From contig WKLE02004626.1 of assembly GCA_014885115.2 (NCBI GenBank), positions 1 through 32,399 on the forward strand: a stretch of DNA of 32,399 bases. The letters run 5' to 3'. The notes below the pieces were generated by a model, which saw only the letters and a list, made by a program, of their open reading frames with translations, was not told where the DNA came from and made no database searches. This document shows, piece after piece, positions 20,066 through 29,877 of the stretch. Position numbers and translations under genes: made by a program. Every line of letters starts with the position of its first letter. The first letter of the stretch is position 1. Source of the stretch: Asterionellopsis glacialis. Taxonomy: Eukaryota; Bacillariophyta; Plagiogrammaphyceae; Rhaphoneidales; Asterionellopsidaceae.

Positions 20066-20446
20066 GGTCAGTGTACACAGGTGGAGAGAGGTGAAGTGGA
20101 GAACGACATAATCCTGGTTGACCTCTTGCGGATCTTTCTTTGCAACAGAAGTGCTGAGTGGAGATAACACGTACAACGGAATCTAGAATTTTCAAATTTC
20201 AAATTAACTTCAACTTGAATTCTCTCCTCTAAAGTACATTATAATATTAAAAATAGATTCTTGTGGTTATACTTTAGATGAGAAGTGCTTTTAGATAAGA
20301 TAAATTGCACATTCCAGGGGGTACCATGTACCTCTAGCTTACCAGGTATTAATCCATACCGGTACAGGTACCTCTCTACTAGTAGAGAGAGAGAGAAGTA
20401 ACAGACAAGATGGTTTGATCTAGTTTTTGATCTTGCTGACGTAGAA
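20066..20446. promoter_or_regulatory. Shared divergent promoter region (Tab2 / GH3)
   Basis: 381 bp separate the Tab2 start (minus) from the first GH3 ATG (plus), so both promoters must lie here or overlap the neighbouring ends. It contains GTACC motifs (20330-20372) and an 18-bp perfect palindrome at 20372-20389. No core promoter element can be assigned firmly. Confidence 0.5.
20372..20389. repeat. Palindrome CTCTCTACTAGTAGAGAG in the divergent promoter
   Basis: Perfect 18-bp palindrome centred on ACTAGT, followed by further GA dinucleotides and preceded directly by CCGGTACAGGTACC. Its symmetry and position about 60 bp before the GH3 frame make it a candidate regulatory site (inference). 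Confidence 0.5.
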
Positions 20447-22525
20447 ATGAGTGAAGAATTCAAAAAAAGGATTCTCTTCTGTATCTTTGACTGTACAGGT
20501 ACTTTTGCCATCTCACATCTCACATCTGTATCTGCATCGCAAGCCAGTCGACAAATTACGACGATGGCGACGAATGTCGTTCGCGGTGTGGCAAAAGCTA
20601 CAACTGTTGTTGCTGGTGTACCGACAGTATTGTCGTTATGCTACGGCGGATATGTGTACACGACAACACCGAAAGATCAAATAAGTGAATTACACACACC
20701 GTATTCTGTATGGGTCCAGAGTTTCACAAATCTAGCAATGTCCAAACTTGGTCAAATGTCGTCAGCTCGTCTTGCAAAGTCTTGCAATAATGCCAGAAAT
20801 GTGAATGAACAATTATTATTAGACTTACTTGCTCAACACAAACACAGTGAATATGGTAAAGATTTTCAGTTACAGAGTATTAAATCACGAGAAGACTTTC
20901 AAAAGAAACACCCCATCACTGAGCATGATCATTTTGAGCCATACATCAAACATGTCATGGAAGGTAAAGATAATGTTATGTTTCCTGATCGTCCACGTAT
21001 GATTGCTGAAACAAGTGGAACATCTGGTACACGCAAATTGCTTCCTGTAAGTCCATTACAGAGACAAGTTTTCTTTACAGAGGGTATTGGCACAACATTT
21101 GATGCATTACAAAAGGGTGTTACGAAACGATCAAATGGACGTATATCTTGGCCTAATTTACAAAAATCATGCAAACTCATGTATATGCCCATTTATGGAA
21201 AAACATCATCCGGTTTAAAGGTGGGTCCCAATGCATCTACACCTAACGACAATCGTACCCTATTGCAATTGTACACTACACCTGAAGATGCATGGGAGGT
21301 TCAAGATCGTGATGCAATGCTGTTCATTCATTGCTTGTATGCACTTTTGGATCGAAATTTAGGTTTCATTGAATCGAACTTTGCATCAGGTGTATTTAAT
21401 TTCTTTGTCTGTATGAATGATAATTGGCAGGAACTTGTTGAAACTGTACGAAAAGGGAAGTTACCTGACAACATAAAGATTGACGAAAGTATCCGTATCA
21501 AACTAGAATCCAAACTTGAACCAAATCCATCTCGAGCGGATGAATTGCATCAAACTTATCATGAATGGCAACACGAAAAAAACAAATACAACAATGAAAC
21601 ACTGCCAAACACCAGCAAAAGAAATATTTCGTCGTTAGCGCATCGTATTTGGCCGACATTACATACAATTTTAGCTGTGGAAACAGGAGCTTTTAAAATA
21701 TATGGCGAGAAGTTACGACATGAAGGTTGGGCAAATGATATTACAATCTATTCGCCAATTTATGCTGCTACCGAGGGTTTACTTGGTGTTAATCCAAATA
21801 TTGATGATAACACGTATATTTTACACCCCCGTGCCATGTTTTATGAATTTCTTCCCATGAATAATGATGGCGACAAGAAGAACGATATTTCTAGTGGGAC
21901 TACACCACTTTTCCTCGAGCAGCTTGAAATTGGGAAGGAATATGAATTGCTCATTACGAATTTAACGGGTCTTTATAGGTATAGATTCGGTGATGTTGTA
22001 CGATGTGTAGGCTACCGTGGAGAAGCACCAATTGTGGAATTTGCATACCGGAAAGGCCAATTTATCAATGCGTTAGGTGAAAGGACATCTGAAGAAGCTT
22101 TTTATAATGCACTCTCCAAATGTTGCGCAGAAAATTGGCATGACCTTGAATTGGGAGAATATTCAGCAGTAGAATACTTTGCTCGAAAGAAAGGAACAAG
22201 GAAACCTAAATATACTGTATTTGTAGAACTCTTGGAAAAAGGCAAGAGTGAAAATAGCCATACCGTGCTGTCTAGACCAATGACAAGAAAAGAAATGAAG
22301 GCTTTTGATAGAGAATTATCAAAAGTCAATGAAATGTATAAAGCAATGCGATGGAAACGCAGTTTGCAATGTGTGGAAGTAATTCCTGTAAAGGAAGGAA
22401 CCTTTCAAAAAGTTAGAAAAGAAATGATTGAAATGGGTGTGAGTCCAAGTCAACTTAAAGTCCCTCGTGTGACAAGGAACGAGAGGCTTGTTGAAATACT
22501 GGAAGATGGAGCTGTAACCAAATAG
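20447..22525 (+). CDS. GH3-family acyl-acid amido synthetase (acyl-adenylating)
   Basis: Single exon, 692 residues from the first ATG. A second in-frame ATG at 20564 (MATNVVRGVAKATTVVAGVP) is an equally plausible start and begins just before a hydrophobic segment (about residues 50-70), so the protein may be membrane-anchored or organelle-directed. GH3 hallmarks: the ATP/AMP-binding loop ETSGTSGTRKLLPVS (SGTSG at 190-194), YAATEGLLGVN (439 on; the YxxxEG motif), ITNLTGLYRYRFGDVVRCVG (YRYRFGD at 510-516) and the FINALGERTSEEAF hinge. Plant GH3 enzymes join jasmonate, auxin or benzoates to amino acids in two steps through an acyl-AMP; the substrate of this algal version is unknown. Length is a little above the plant norm (about 600) because of the N-terminal extension and an insert at about 395. 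It shares its upstream region with Tab2. Confidence 0.9.
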   Translation: MSEEFKKRILFCIFDCTGTFAISHLTSVSASQASRQITTMATNVVRGVAKATTVVAGVPTVLSLCYGGYVYTTTPKDQISELHTPYSVWVQSFTNLAMSKLGQMSSARLAKSCNNARNVNEQLLLDLLAQHKHSEYGKDFQLQSIKSREDFQKKHPITEHDHFEPYIKHVMEGKDNVMFPDRPRMIAETSGTSGTRKLLPVSPLQRQVFFTEGIGTTFDALQKGVTKRSNGRISWPNLQKSCKLMYMPIYGKTSSGLKVGPNASTPNDNRTLLQLYTTPEDAWEVQDRDAMLFIHCLYALLDRNLGFIESNFASGVFNFFVCMNDNWQELVETVRKGKLPDNIKIDESIRIKLESKLEPNPSRADELHQTYHEWQHEKNKYNNETLPNTSKRNISSLAHRIWPTLHTILAVETGAFKIYGEKLRHEGWANDITIYSPIYAATEGLLGVNPNIDDNTYILHPRAMFYEFLPMNNDGDKKNDISSGTTPLFLEQLEIGKEYELLITNLTGLYRYRFGDVVRCVGYRGEAPIVEFAYRKGQFINALGERTSEEAFYNALSKCCAENWHDLELGEYSAVEYFARKKGTRKPKYTVFVELLEKGKSENSHTVLSRPMTRKEMKAFDRELSKVNEMYKAMRWKRSLQCVEVIPVKEGTFQKVRKEMIEMGVSPSQLKVPRVTRNERLVEILEDGAVTK

Positions 22526-23309
22526 CACAAAATCTAAAGAACGCTGTAAGAATTCATATTATTATGTTTTCGAAGAAAATAGTACCTACTAGGATGCACC
22601 TCTGGTACCGCAGAAGTAGTCCTAGTGGGTAACGTGGTAGGGAATCAAATCAAATGTTTGGTATAATATTCTACGCGTAACATCTTACAACTTATTCTTA
22701 GTGTTGCAATTGTTTCTGCCTCATTACATCATACATCATATTACAATGTATGGCGAACTAGTCCTAAGGTCCTTAGGACTACCTCTAGAGTTTGCTATGG
22801 TACTGGTAAATACTTGGTCTTGTCGCTTATCACAACATGCTATTTTTTAAGTAGAATTTCTGTTGATTTTTCATGTGTTGAACCTGTCCATCGCCTCTTC
22901 GTTTCCACTCGTACAACATGCACGATACCGTCGGAGACTGTGCGTACTCGTACGAAGTATAAGCATGTCTTCTAGAACGTAGGTAGGACCCTTACAGGTA
23001 GGTCCTAAGACAGACATCTGACGTACGAGTACGACACAAAACGAGAAAGGAATGAGCAAGCAGACCAAACAAATCTTTTACCGGTAGACAAAATGAGAGA
23101 TGATTAGGGTGTGTCGGCCGACACCCGCAGCAGCAGGCTTTTCAGAATGACAATCACCTCATCACTAGGTCCTACATCCGCACTGTATCATACTGGCGCT
23201 AGCCACCCTAACCTACATCACGCCTGAAACCTTTAATGGCAAGGTTTTGATCAGCGTACTTGAACAAGTCACAAAACTGCACCACTACTAATAGAAAATA
23301 AATACAGCC
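22526..23309. other. Spacer between GH3 and MATE genes, rich in small palindromes
   Basis: 784 bp without a gene. It contains the AGTCCTAAGG hairpin at 22760-22780, a TAGGACC...GGTCCTA inverted pair at 22984-23007, CCTACTAGG/CCTAGTGGG arms at 22585-22630 and the 12-bp palindrome TGTCGGCCGACA at 23112-23123. The right part should carry the MATE promoter. Confidence 0.5.
22760..22780. repeat. Hairpin with 10-bp perfect arms
   Basis: AGTCCTAAGG and CCTTAGGACT separated by a single T. It lies about 230 bp after the GH3 stop. It belongs to the AGGTCCTA/TAGGACC motif family that recurs in the spacers. Confidence 0.7.
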
Positions 23310-25118
23310 ATGAAAACTACATCTTCGAGCAAGATGGTCTCCATGGTCTTATCGTTGTCGGTAGTGCGTACGCTTTGCTACTACGAACTGGCATTATTTC
23401 CCTTTCTTCCGTCGGCAGATGCTTTATCAACAGCTTTATCGTCACCTTTTCGAAAGGACGGAAGAATCGTTCAAATAACAACTTATTTTGGAGTTGGAGG
23501 GAGAAGTTTACAAAGGCAACACTTGCAATATCGAGTTGCTATGAGTAATAACAATGAAGAATTTCCCGCTGTCAGCTCCGAATCTAAAATAATTTTAACT
23601 AATACAAGTGCAGTAGAAGGAAGTTGCTTCGGTGTTACTGAAAAAAATATGGAATTGAAGAATTTGATAGAAGCACAGAATGCCGTCGACAAGCCAAAGT
23701 TAGAACAAATAGTTGGTGAAGAACAAGGGAAAGCAGCAGTAACGACAACGGAAACGGCAATTGCACCAAGTCTTGCACCTATGGCAATCCTGCATTTTAT
23801 TGCCCCAACCCTAGCGCTATGGATAGCTCCTCCGGTCATGTCCTTGATTGACACTAGTGCCGTTGGTCGTTTTTGTGGTCCGACTGACCTGGCTGCTTTG
23901 AGCCCGGGTTGTACACTTATCGATTCATCGGCTTATTTATTTATGTTTATTGCTACAGCAGCTACCAATATGGTGGCATCTGCACGAGCTGATGGTGATG
24001 ATACAGTATCCGACCGCGTTGTCGGTGAAGCACTCTTTCTGGCACTTTGTAGTGGAATATTTCTTGCCGGCATTGTGCTAATCGCTGGTCAACCCATACT
24101 GATGGGGATTGCAGGACAAGAGAGCGCATCAGTCGTACCCTCCGCATTGAAATATGCTACTATTCGTGCTTTTGGTCAGCCCTTCGTTGTAATGGCAAGT
24201 GTGGCAAGAGCTACAGCATTGGCAAGCAAAGATACGCGTGGTCCGCTGTTGTCAGTTGCCTTTGCCTTTGTCCTCAACACTATCGGGACCGTTGTACTGG
24301 TGAGAGGGACTGGGCTTGGAATAATGGGTGCAGCAATCGGAACATTATGCGCTGATATCGCCGCTACACTTTTCCTCTTGAATAGAATTCGACCATCCAA
24401 AAAAGAAAAGAAGATCGACAAAGATACTTCAAAACAAGCACCTTTGTTTGCAATTCCAACCATGCGGAGCTTTCTTGATTTTTCACAATATGCAGCACCT
24501 ATATTTTTTACACTTTTGGGAAAACAAGTTGTGTACAATGGTGTTACTATATCAGTGGGAAGACTGGGTTCTGTTGCGCTTGCTGCTCATCAAGTTTTGC
24601 TTCGCAGTTTTTTCTTTTGGACTCCTGTCGGTGACTCTATTGGGATGACATCGCAAGTGTTTTTACCTGGTATATTGGCAAAAGAAAGAAAAACTGGAGT
24701 ACCCCAAAAGGGTGCGAAACGGTTGTTGTTTGGCATCGGCGTTGTGTCAGGTCTGGTGGCTGCAACACTTGCAGGTCTATTACCATCGATGGGTGCTGGA
24801 CTCTTCACAAATGATGTCCACGTAGCTGCCGCTCTCAGGCAAACAGCACCCATTTTGGCATTGGGTGTATCAATGCACGCTACTGCCTTAACATGCGAGG
24901 GCATGCTACTTGCGTTACGTGATCTTAAGTTTTTGTCAAGTAGTTATGTGGTTACCACGATCGCCACAGCTGCTTTACTTTTGAGTCCTTTCAGACCTTC
25001 CACATTGGCTGGTTCTTGGTGGATCTTGGCATTATTTCAAGGCAGCCGGGCATTGCAGTTTGCATTTCGAACTCAACGATTGTCAAGGAAACCGATAGTT
25101 CAAGAGTCATACCTCTAA
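23310..25118 (+). CDS. MATE-family transporter with long N-terminal extension
   Basis: Single exon, 602 residues. The first 40 or so residues are signal-like (MVSMVLSLSVVRTL, then LFPFLPSADALS), followed by a soluble, variable stretch to about 150. From about 155 a polytopic membrane protein begins: LAPMAILHFIAPTLALWIAP, PPVMSLIDTSAVGRF (Asp181), LGIMGAAIGTLCADI, then a second half with ISVGRLGSVALAAHQVLLRS and MTSQVFLPGILAKERK, the two-bundle order of MATE (multidrug and toxic compound extrusion) carriers. About 12 membrane segments can be counted. It resembles the plant plastid-envelope MATE group (EDS5/DTX46-like) in having a long presequence; export of organic acids or phenolics is typical of the family, but the substrate here is unknown. 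The start at 23310 keeps the signal-like leader. It converges on the coiled-coil gene with a 95-bp gap. Confidence 0.88.
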   Translation: MKTTSSSKMVSMVLSLSVVRTLCYYELALFPFLPSADALSTALSSPFRKDGRIVQITTYFGVGGRSLQRQHLQYRVAMSNNNEEFPAVSSESKIILTNTSAVEGSCFGVTEKNMELKNLIEAQNAVDKPKLEQIVGEEQGKAAVTTTETAIAPSLAPMAILHFIAPTLALWIAPPVMSLIDTSAVGRFCGPTDLAALSPGCTLIDSSAYLFMFIATAATNMVASARADGDDTVSDRVVGEALFLALCSGIFLAGIVLIAGQPILMGIAGQESASVVPSALKYATIRAFGQPFVVMASVARATALASKDTRGPLLSVAFAFVLNTIGTVVLVRGTGLGIMGAAIGTLCADIAATLFLLNRIRPSKKEKKIDKDTSKQAPLFAIPTMRSFLDFSQYAAPIFFTLLGKQVVYNGVTISVGRLGSVALAAHQVLLRSFFFWTPVGDSIGMTSQVFLPGILAKERKTGVPQKGAKRLLFGIGVVSGLVAATLAGLLPSMGAGLFTNDVHVAAALRQTAPILALGVSMHATALTCEGMLLALRDLKFLSSSYVVTTIATAALLLSPFRPSTLAGSWWILALFQGSRALQFAFRTQRLSRKPIVQESYL

Positions 25119-25213
25119 ATGCCACCAAGTAAAAACATCTAAATTATTAACATAAGCTATCCTTTGAGTTGTAACCTTTATGGGACTTTTTGTACTGTTT
25201 CAAATGCACTGGT

Positions 25214-26887
25214 CTATGAAAACCGAACTCCTTTACTGTGTGTACTAAACGCCCGGACTGAAGAAGTTGGAGGGGATCTTGTTTGCAGACTTCCTGATTC
25301 AAACATTTGTTCGAATCTTGCAAATTTGGACATGACACGTTCCGCATCGGCACGAGTAGGGGGTGGTTTGCCGTGGTGGGCTGAGGCGTTACCAATCACC
25401 CGCATATCGTGCATTGCATCTATTAATTCTATTGGGAATAAACATTTGTCACGAAGGTCATTGATTTGGTTGAACAATTTGTAGCTAGCATCATGAGTTC
25501 GCTCTTTTGTAACACCAAGACGCTGCTGGAGATGATGACTGACACTAGCCTCTAACAACCGCCTTGCTTTGGCCATGAGCTCCTTGACTCGATTTCCATC
25601 TTGACCATCTTCATTCTCATGGTTGATTTTCTGGCCGTAACTGGTCACCATTTGAGTCAAAGCCCCGGGTAGTTCATTGTTATCCCATTCATCGTCACTT
25701 TCCTTCACTTGGCCTTCTTCCTCCTGACTTGTTTCTGTCACAGTCTCTACCCGCTTCAACTGGTTTTGTTCGCGTTCCTCTGCTAGTTGAGCTTCCAACA
25801 GTTGGATGCGTTCTTGCAGTACAAGGACCTCTTGTTTGCGCTTAGCTGCCTTATCTATGGCTCCCTTTAAATCAGACTTAAGTTCGGCTTTTCGATCTTC
25901 AAACCTCTTAGTTGCAATGTGGATGTGTTGATCTGCTACATGAAACTTCGATCTATACCTATCTTTTTCTTCTTTTGTTTTTTCGATTCCTTGTTTCATC
26001 TGGTTGTAGGATGATTCGAGCTCCGTCACTTGATCTCTGAGTCTTTTTTGTATCCTGGTAGCATTTTCTTCCAAAGATTGATATTTGGCCTTTTCTTCCA
26101 TGAGCTGGTCTGAAATTTCCAAATTTCGACTATTTGTACGTGAAAGCCGTGAAGTAAATTCGCTGACTTTATCGTTGCATTGATGTAAAGCACGGCTTAT
26201 TTTTGCTATGACATCGTCGTCCTCCTTGAAGTTGGATACAATTTCCGCGTCTTTAGATGTTGATGCACTGATGAGCAACCCAAGGAGGCTACTACTAATC
26301 TTTTCTGTAGTTTCAAGAAAGCTATCCATTCGTTCCATGTAAGCCTGGTTTTCATGTATTTGTGCGAGTGTATTTGGTAAATCTTTCATAGTACAAGCGT
26401 TTTTTCCTAATCGAGGTTTCGGTGCATCAGCATTAGCATTTTCGTCTTTTGAGGTTGGTGGTGTCAGCGTTAAACTTTCTGATCGTTTCAGAACTGCTCG
26501 AAGGTATTGAACTGTTTTATTTTTTGCCTGAACAAGATTATTCAATCGAACTTTTTCTGACTGTTTCTGATTTAGATTTTCCACCACCTCTCGCACTTCA
26601 TTTTGTAATTGTTGGTGCCGACGAGCCAAGTCGTAGAATTTCTTCTGAAAATCTTCTTCTTTCAGTCGACGTCGTTTGTTTCTTTGCCTTTCGTACAAGT
26701 TCTGAAAGCTCCATGCCTCATCGTCATCACCGTCGTCTTCACTTTCCCTATTTTTAACAACACCATATCGATGTGCGGGTTTAGTGGAAGAGTTTTTCAC
26801 TAGTGATGAGGTGAACGATGAACTACTACCATTTCTAAAAAGCTTGCTCTTGCAACCATCAGGAGTCCCCGATGATGATGCCATCAC
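25214..26887 (-). CDS. Coiled-coil protein with C-terminal DUF4145/HEPN-like domain
   Basis: Single exon, 557 residues; two adjacent ATGs at 26887 and 26884. Residues 1-60 are Ser-rich; a basic patch NKRRRLKEE near 70 could be a nuclear signal. Long charged heptad-type coiled coils run from about 75 to 135 and 265 to 390 (for example EERIQLL, LEAQLAEEREQNQLKRVE). An acidic linker (EEEGQVKESDDEWDNNELPG) follows. From about 433 a compact helical domain begins RVKELMAKARRLLEASVSHH and contains KLFNQINDLRDK, LIDAMHDMRVIGNASAHHG. The R-x-x-G-N-x-x-A-H pattern (Arg496, His504) is that of DUF4145, a HEPN-superfamily domain common in bacteria, where relatives can be ribonucleases. The cellular role is unknown; the architecture suggests a scaffold or oligomer. 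The domain call is by motif only. Confidence 0.75.
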   Translation of the reverse strand: MMASSSGTPDGCKSKLFRNGSSSSFTSSLVKNSSTKPAHRYGVVKNRESEDDGDDDEAWSFQNLYERQRNKRRRLKEEDFQKKFYDLARRHQQLQNEVREVVENLNQKQSEKVRLNNLVQAKNKTVQYLRAVLKRSESLTLTPPTSKDENANADAPKPRLGKNACTMKDLPNTLAQIHENQAYMERMDSFLETTEKISSSLLGLLISASTSKDAEIVSNFKEDDDVIAKISRALHQCNDKVSEFTSRLSRTNSRNLEISDQLMEEKAKYQSLEENATRIQKRLRDQVTELESSYNQMKQGIEKTKEEKDRYRSKFHVADQHIHIATKRFEDRKAELKSDLKGAIDKAAKRKQEVLVLQERIQLLEAQLAEEREQNQLKRVETVTETSQEEEGQVKESDDEWDNNELPGALTQMVTSYGQKINHENEDGQDGNRVKELMAKARRLLEASVSHHLQQRLGVTKERTHDASYKLFNQINDLRDKCLFPIELIDAMHDMRVIGNASAHHGKPPPTRADAERVMSKFARFEQMFESGSLQTRSPPTSSVRAFSTHSKGVRFS

Positions 26888-27304
26888 TGGACCAATCTTT
26901 AAAATAATGTAGTCCGTTTGAAAAAAATCACTGAGTTTGTTCCCTCGGTATTTCAGTCTATGTCAAATTCATAGTCAGGTTTATTATCAGCACCCGTGCG
27001 CCTCTTCTAGAGTTTTCCTTCTCGAGAGAATGCCGGATACTGAGTGCCAGCTGTTAGCTTCGTGGTGTACTTCTCGTATGAGTTAAGAAAAAGAGTCAAA
27101 ACTTTAAACTTCGAAGAAATCATTGCTGTTTTTTTGGATTTTGAGATTTTGGGTTGAATTTGAGATTTTCCCACACTCCCAAGCAATCGTGTAACAGCTC
27201 GTAGAACGGTTGGACTGATATTAATACATACAGCTTTCAAAATCTGGACAACCACCCCCCTCAGATATTTTTTTAATTTGTGCAGTTGAAGCCGAGGAGT
27301 GATT
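26888..27304. other. Upstream region of the coiled-coil gene
   Basis: About 400 bp; presumably contains that gene's promoter. The 82-codon minus frame at 27007-27255 has no recognisable features and I do not call it. Confidence 0.4.
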
Positions 27305-27603
27305 GCTATCTATTACACAAGTCGCCCACCATGTCACTCCTTGCTTTTTCCCGGACAACCATCTCTAGAGTTATAACATTGATTTTTTGTTACAAGCAAC
27401 TCACAATTATCACAAAGAGGACCACAGCCCAACCCATTCAAGAAAGTTTTATGCCAGGGAATGCTAGCTATTACATCTGTCCCACCATCATGTCACCCTC
27501 CATCGTGTCACTCTCCTTATTTTTTCAGCCACAACAACCAACTAGTTCTAACACTGTTTTCTTTTTTTTGTTACAAACAACTCACATTTATCACAATGAA
27601 GAG
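27305..27603. repeat. Degenerate tandem duplication (about 160-bp unit)
   Basis: Copy 1 (27305-27420) and copy 2 (27463-27603) share, in order, GCTATCTATTACA/GCTAGCTATTACA, CCACCATGTCACTC/CCATCATGTCACCC, a CAACCATCTCTAG/CAACCAACTAGTT block, a TTTTTTGTTACAARCAACTCACA block and TTATCACAA. Spacing differs by small insertions. Neither copy encodes a recognisable protein. Confidence 0.75.
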
Positions 27604-29194
27604 CTTTGTTGGCAACATTTGCAGAACAAGAACACAGTATAGCCTCATGCTGCATGCATGAAATAACACTTGAAGATGACATACTTTTGAAACAAAACTT
27701 AAACATATCTAGCTTTTATCATACTGCACAACCCAGCATTTCTGCATGTTGTTTCAAAAGCATTGAATCTTTATATGTTGTTTCATGCACAAAAGATATA
27801 GATTTTCTGCTTTCATCCTATAAAAGAGAAGGAAAGGAAAGCAATTTGATTCTCCAATAACTAAAGAGCAAGATTTTCTCAAAAATGTTTTTGACACAAC
27901 TTTCTGTAGTCTCTCACTTCATGTACTATGTGATGTCTTTCCTCTAACTATTCAAAGAGGACCCCAGAGGCATGGTAATATAACATCTGCAGAAGTAAAT
28001 GACCCAACAGGGGGGAACTCATTTCCACCATTACATGAGTTTGTCCAAAACCACCTGATGATAGCCTCCAATTTTTACTACCATCTACGTATTAAATTAA
28101 ATATTTTTTATAGGGATTGGGGTTTAATTTCCTTACCCTCAGTGAAGATTTTTGGGGATAAGATTGTTGGTACTCCATGTCAAAGTCAAAGTCATGAAAG
28201 GACTACAGATTGTGCACAGTACTGATACAAAAACATGATTTATCCCCACAAATTGTAGGGATAAATTCAAAAGTCTGGCAATACTATAGATGTATGTCAC
28301 AATTCTAGACAACAATAACAATACTTTTACTATTGTACAACAACATAAGACACAAAAAACAAGCAATAGCTATATTAATTGTTTTCAAAATGTTGACCTG
28401 TTCCCTCACATGGTGAATCTGCCTTAACATTACCATCCTTATTAACTGAATATCATACATTTTTCCCATCTTCCACATCTGCACTATGTTGACAACAATT
28501 ATTGAAAAGGGAGTAGATTTTTCTGGAGTGAATAAATTATGACCTATTTTAGCTAGTTCTCAAAAACATTCGCCAATTCACCATTTTGTCTTTGACACCT
28601 GTTCCAAGTACAGATTTGGTGGAGTTCGGTTTTATCATGTGAGCCAAACTCCTTGAGGCAGCCAATGAGCACCCACCGGATCACCTGTTTGGTGTCACAA
28701 CTGGGGTTGTACTGCCACAGAGTGATGACATGTCACTGCATTCTGATGTGATACATCACGCTTTGAGTTGTGCTGCTGTTGAGCATCACTGAACGTACTT
28801 TGTCTGTGATGTCAGTGCATCTTGAACACAGTGCATCACCACAAGTGTTCTGTTCATGATGTCATTGTGTCATGGTATGTCCGTACTATGGTTGATTGAT
28901 GTCATCATGTGCAAGACGTGTCTATCACATGAATTGCCTTCTGCAACACCTCCTTCCCAGGAATTGCTCACCTCCCTGATATCCAATCTGTACTTTGGAA
29001 ATTCATCTTTATTCTATGACCATTCTTGGTTATCAAAAATTACTGACATAATCTTTTTTTTATTCATTGGCTTTCCAAACAGCAAATACCAAATATGACT
29101 GTTGAAGTAATTCTTCTCCTTTTTTATGTTCAATTCCATCACACAGTCAATAAGTCAGCACAATTGTCCATCTTGTTTTTATATGGGTTATCAT

Positions 29195-29590
29195 GAAATG
29201 TTCCTTTTGGGAGTATTCTCATTTTTTTTCTTTTTTCTCATTTTTCTCTTTTTGGAGAAGCATCTTCCTTGTAGCATTTACAATTTTCACATCCCATTTT
29301 CTGTTCCCTACTCTTGTTCTTTGATATACATTGTTGTCATTGCTTCATCATTATTAAGTTTGGATCATTAACAAAATCTTTTATGGATGATTTAGATACC
29401 TGCAACATCAGTAAAGAATAAATATATACTGGTATCTTGTTCTTCTTCATGCTCTTCATCAATTTTTATACCCAAAACATCCAAGGAAAACTTTTTAAGC
29501 AGCCTCAACTCTTTTTTACCTCCAGTTGCTTTGTACTTTTCTTATCTACTTGTACATCTTTTTTGGCCACATTTACCAGATTGTGTATCA
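29195..29590 (-). pseudogene. Possible decayed coding relic, minus strand
   Basis: Broken minus-strand reading yields protein-like pieces: SGKCGQKRCTSR, then after a stop EKYKATGGKKELRLLKKFSL followed by DVLGIKIDEEHEEEQDTSIY, and further on MGCENCKCYKED with RILPKGTFHDNPYKNKMDNC. Charged, Cys-containing and not low-complexity, but interrupted by stops and not recognised. It may be remains of an old gene or transposon. Confidence 0.25.
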
Positions 29591-29616
29591 TCCTATTTTA
29601 AAGGTTGCTCTGAAGA

Positions 29617-29877
29617 TTGTAGTCTGATTCATCCCTCTGGGAATCATCACAGAAGGAAGAGAAGGACAAAACCATTAACTCTACCAGTACAAAGGGTGGA
29701 GCCAATGGCAATAAGTCTTTGGACAGCAGTATGATTGACTTGCCAGCAAACAGTCAGTCTCAGGGAAAAGAAGAAGGGTTTGTTTTGTATGGTACTGCAG
29801 ATTTTGCTGAGATCTTTGAAGGATATGAAGTAAAAAATGAGGTGGATTATTTTAGACTTAGTGAAATAACTATATAG
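29617..29877 (+). other. Open coding-like stretch without an upstream start codon
   Basis: Open for about 85 codons after a TAG that could also be read as a splice acceptor (GATTGTAG). It encodes a hydrophilic product (WESSQKEEKDKTINSTSTKG ... GFVLYGTADFAEIFEGYE ... YFRLSEITI) ending in TAG. It could be an exon of an unrecognised gene or chance; no partner exon was found. Confidence 0.25.

Noticed and set aside
19893..20195. Alternative 100-codon minus-strand frame overlapping Tab2 exon 1
   Set aside because: Different frame from the one carrying the AFAP presequence and Tab2 motifs.
27305..27603. CRISPR-like or satellite array
   Set aside because: Only two diverged units with unequal spacing; no regular repeat-spacer pattern anywhere in the window.
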